This document shows, piece after piece, positions 14,387-15,138 of a DNA stretch of 15,138 nucleotides. Position numbers and translations under genes: made by a program. The notes beneath the pieces are model-generated. The model was not told where the DNA came from, did not search any database, and saw only the letters and a list, made by a program, of their open reading frames with translations. Each line of letters opens with the position of its first letter. The stretch's first letter is position 1. The stretch is from Solimonas sp966252075 (GTDB taxonomy: Bacteria; Pseudomonadota; Gammaproteobacteria; Nevskiales; Nevskiaceae), in NCBI GenBank assembly GCA_966252075.1, contig CBINNP010000062.1, positions 1 through 15,138 of the forward strand, in the 5' to 3' direction.

Positions 14387-15138
14387 TCAGAGGGTGCGGC
14401 GCAGCAGTTCGGCCAGTTCCTCGCGACGATAGATGCCCAGCTTGCGGTAGATCCGCGAGGCGTGGTTGGCGACCGTGCTGATCGCCAGCGTGAACTCGCG
14501 CGCGACGCTCTTGAAGGTCTTGCCCAGCGCCAGCGCGCGGGCGATCTCCTGCTCGCGCGGCGACAGCACATCGAGCGGATGCGGGCGCCGGACATTGATC
14601 AGGAACATCTCGCCCTGCTGGCGTACGCGAAAATGCAGGCTGCCGATGTGGAAGCTGCTGCCGTCGCGCAGGCCTTCCGCCGGCAGCGGCAGCGGCAGCC
14701 GCGCGGCGTCAGGATCGCCGTGCTCGCTGATCAGCAGGCGGCGGAAACTGTCGCTGAGGATATAGACGCCGCCGTCGCGATCGACCAGCGCGGCCGGACC
14801 GCGTGAGCTGCGACCCATCTCCATCAACCATTCGTCGCGCTGCACGAACTGGCGCAGCGCCACCGTCGCGGCCTGTACCAGATGGCCGAGCGCACGCCGC
14901 AGCGGCTCGCGCTCCACCGCGCCGGCGTCCACCCGCAGCGCGATGACGCTGTACAGGTGCGTGCCGCGATGACTGGCTTCCAGCGCCAGCCCGCAAGCCA
15001 CCGGCTGGCCATGCCGCGGCCAGGCGATCTCGATCTCGCGGCGCTTGCTGGAGAACTTCAACGACGCCAGCGTGGCGGCATCCGGCGCGTCGGTCGCAGG
15101 CCATTGTGTGAACTCGCCGGCCTGACCGCCCTGCGCGC
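14387..15138 (-). CDS. LuxR-type response regulator with PAS-like domain (5' end missing)
   Basis: At least 250 residues; the frame is open to the window edge. An internal TTG at 15061 could be mistaken for the start, but coding sequence continues upstream of it, so the true start lies outside. The C-terminal 60 residues are a LuxR/GerE HTH: LSPREQEIARALALGKTFKSVAREF and then STVANHASRIYRKLGI. In the middle (around 14640-14830) is a PAS-like segment, GPAALVDRDGGVYILSDSFRRLL, which would sense a ligand or redox signal. The upstream part (14840 to the edge) looks like a further sensory or GAF-like region. No receiver-domain aspartate is visible. It lies upstream of the hydrolase gene and may regulate it. 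Confidence 0.85.
   Translation of the reverse strand, partial: AQGGQAGEFTQWPATDAPDAATLASLKFSSKRREIEIAWPRHGQPVACGLALEASHRGTHLYSVIALRVDAGAVEREPLRRALGHLVQAATVALRQFVQRDEWLMEMGRSSRGPAALVDRDGGVYILSDSFRRLLISEHGDPDAARLPLPLPAEGLRDGSSFHIGSLHFRVRQQGEMFLINVRRPHPLDVLSPREQEIARALALGKTFKSVAREFTLAISTVANHASRIYRKLGIYRREELAELLRRTL

Overview
High-GC DNA, almost certainly from a gammaproteobacterium. The gene content and codon use would fit the Nevskiales/Solimonadaceae or Xanthomonadales, but no gene here fixes the taxonomy. The window looks chromosomal: a housekeeping gene (cysS) lies beside metal-handling accessory genes. Nearly every third codon position is G or C, except in the toxin-antitoxin module and a few short AT-rich regulatory stretches.

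Bases 1-946 are the 3' part of a copper-resistance multicopper oxidase. Bases 1091-2356 hold a compact two-gene module, an XRE-type HTH protein overlapping an AbiEii-type nucleotidyltransferase. It starts from a strikingly AT-rich promoter embedded in a perfect 11-bp inverted repeat. Next comes an exported small protein (2553-3044) behind a textbook class II FNR/Anr promoter. A MerR-type metal sensor (3141-3587) and a copper P1B-ATPase (3584-5986) follow as a translationally coupled operon with a typical MerR long-spacer promoter. An exported, cysteine-rich parallel beta-helix protein (6030-7043) trails the ATPase.

A second metal unit is iron-related: a Fur-box promoter (about 7079-7107) followed by the trio DUF3649-like protein, PepSY-TM protein and DUF3325-like protein (7166-9368), joined by ATGA overlaps. 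Homologous trios sit beside ferrisiderophore receptors, but no receptor is present here.

The rest is core or peripheral metabolism. On the minus strand are cysS (9395-10774), a 41-residue single-span membrane protein (10839-10964) and a lipoprotein metallo-aminopeptidase (11090-12202). On the plus strand is an AI-2E family permease (12360-13382). Also on the minus strand are a metallo-beta-lactamase-fold hydrolase (13386-14354) and an upstream PAS-LuxR-type regulator cut by the window edge (14387-15138).

Taken together, bases 1-9368 form a metal and redox stress region: copper oxidation in the periplasm, copper export across the inner membrane, an oxygen-responsive exported protein and iron-regulated siderophore reduction. 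A defence-type toxin-antitoxin module appears inserted within it. Most individual parts belong to known families. The most notable points are the architecture of the module's operator and near-leaderless promoter, the unusual sensor residue of the MerR protein, and three regulatory sites (FNR, MerR, Fur) that can be read directly from sequence.
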